DNA of 64,000 nucleotides from Aspidapion aeneum (taxonomy: Eukaryota; Arthropoda; Insecta; Coleoptera; Brentidae). Below, one piece after another: positions 63,721-64,000 of the stretch (the first letter of the stretch is position 1; each line of letters opens with the position of its first letter). The position numbers and the translations under genes were made by a program. Under the pieces are notes generated by a model. It did no database searches. It was not told the DNA's origin and was given only the letters and a program-made list of their open reading frames with translations. The stretch is from NCBI GenBank assembly GCA_963576565.1, contig CAUYVT010000087.1:1-64000 (forward strand), given 5' to 3'.

Positions 63721-64000
63721 TGAAAAAAACAAAAAGTAAATTAGAAATAATGAACCCTAACGCAGCAGGAATAGATGTTGGTTCAGCTATACATTATGTG
63801 TGTGTGCCAGAAGGAAGTGATGAACAGCATATACAAAAATTTAGCTGTTTTACAGAGGATCTTCATAACATAGCAAAATGGCTAAAAAAGTGTGAAGTTA
63901 CTACAGTAGCCATGGAGTCAACCGGAGTGTACTGGATTCCTTTGTTTCAAGTACTTGAATCATATGGACTTGAAGTAAAACTTGCAAATGCAAGACATGT
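63721..64000 (+). CDS. IS110-family transposase, N-terminal part (runs off the window)
   Basis: The frame begins MKKTKSKLEIMNPNAAGIDV and has the RuvC-like DEDD core start (AAGIDVGSAIHYVCVPEG, first Asp) and VAMESTGVYWIPLFQVLESYG (Glu and the conserved STGVYW motif), which are diagnostic of IS110 transposases. AAGGAG precedes the ATG. The window ends after 93 residues, so the C-terminal serine-recombinase-like part is not seen. Confidence 0.9.

Overview
The window is a draft scaffold (two 200-base runs of N at 26042-26241 and 51885-52084) from a Wolbachia endosymbiont of arthropods. The signs are very AT-rich alphaproteobacterial core genes, many ankyrin-repeat genes, Wolbachia palindromic repeats, several IS families, bacterial group II introns, and WO-type prophage genes. 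I cannot tell the strain or supergroup from the sequence alone.

Layout. (1) 1-8.3 kb is ordinary chromosome: a YumC-type ferredoxin-NADP reductase, tRNA-Ser(UGA), mnmE, nuoI, thrS, infC and nuoF, with palindromic repeats between genes and one inserted in frame inside mnmE. (2) 8.7-12.5 kb is accessory: a membrane-anchored repeat protein with a frameshifted tail, a small protein, an ankyrin protein and a double-HTH regulator of the WO type. (3) 12.5-21.7 kb is a pile of mobile elements: IS4-family copies sit inside the terminal inverted repeats of IS256-family copies, followed by a broken Tn5/IS50-like element. (4) 21.7-30.7 kb is a large imperfect inverted repeat of two diverged group II introns (A1, A2). 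Each carries the same second group II intron (B), inserted exactly at the catalytic YxDD codons of its reverse transcriptase (a twintron). Between them lie broken genes for an Rpn-type nuclease and a RelE-type toxin with its antitoxin, plus a gap. (5) 30.7-40 kb is an island of eukaryotic-like proteins: a Ser/Lys-rich protein, a leucine-rich-repeat protein, an ankyrin protein and a non-ankyrin protein that share an unrecognised C-terminal domain, a second ankyrin protein, and a DUF1543 protein. (6) 40-46.8 kb is again IS material, including a complete composite of IS256 flanked by two IS4 copies. (7) 46.8-63.3 kb is WO prophage sequence. On the minus strand it reads ankyrin, large terminase, gpW-like connector and portal (broken by a third group II intron, C, and an IS630 remnant), preceded by a replication cluster (Sak4-like ATPase, RepA-like helicase, putative ssDNA-binding protein) and an ECF-like sigma factor. 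On the plus strand it reads a RuvC-like resolvase, a ParB-methyltransferase fusion, a transmembrane protein with an EPIYA-like motif, small terminase, ankyrin and large terminase. The last 0.7 kb holds an IS110-family element whose noncoding leader is duplicated.

Working together. The phage genes form two divergent blocks around the sigma factor. Both blocks are preceded by the same bipartite promoter-like element, spaced as ECF sigma promoters are, which suggests a phage-encoded transcription switch. The mobile elements show a hierarchy: IS4 in IS256 termini, intron B in intron A, intron A in nuclease and toxin genes, intron C in codon 3 of the portal gene. Several junctions (mismatched exons, missing right flanks, inverted target duplications) record recombination between copies, or scaffold mis-joins.
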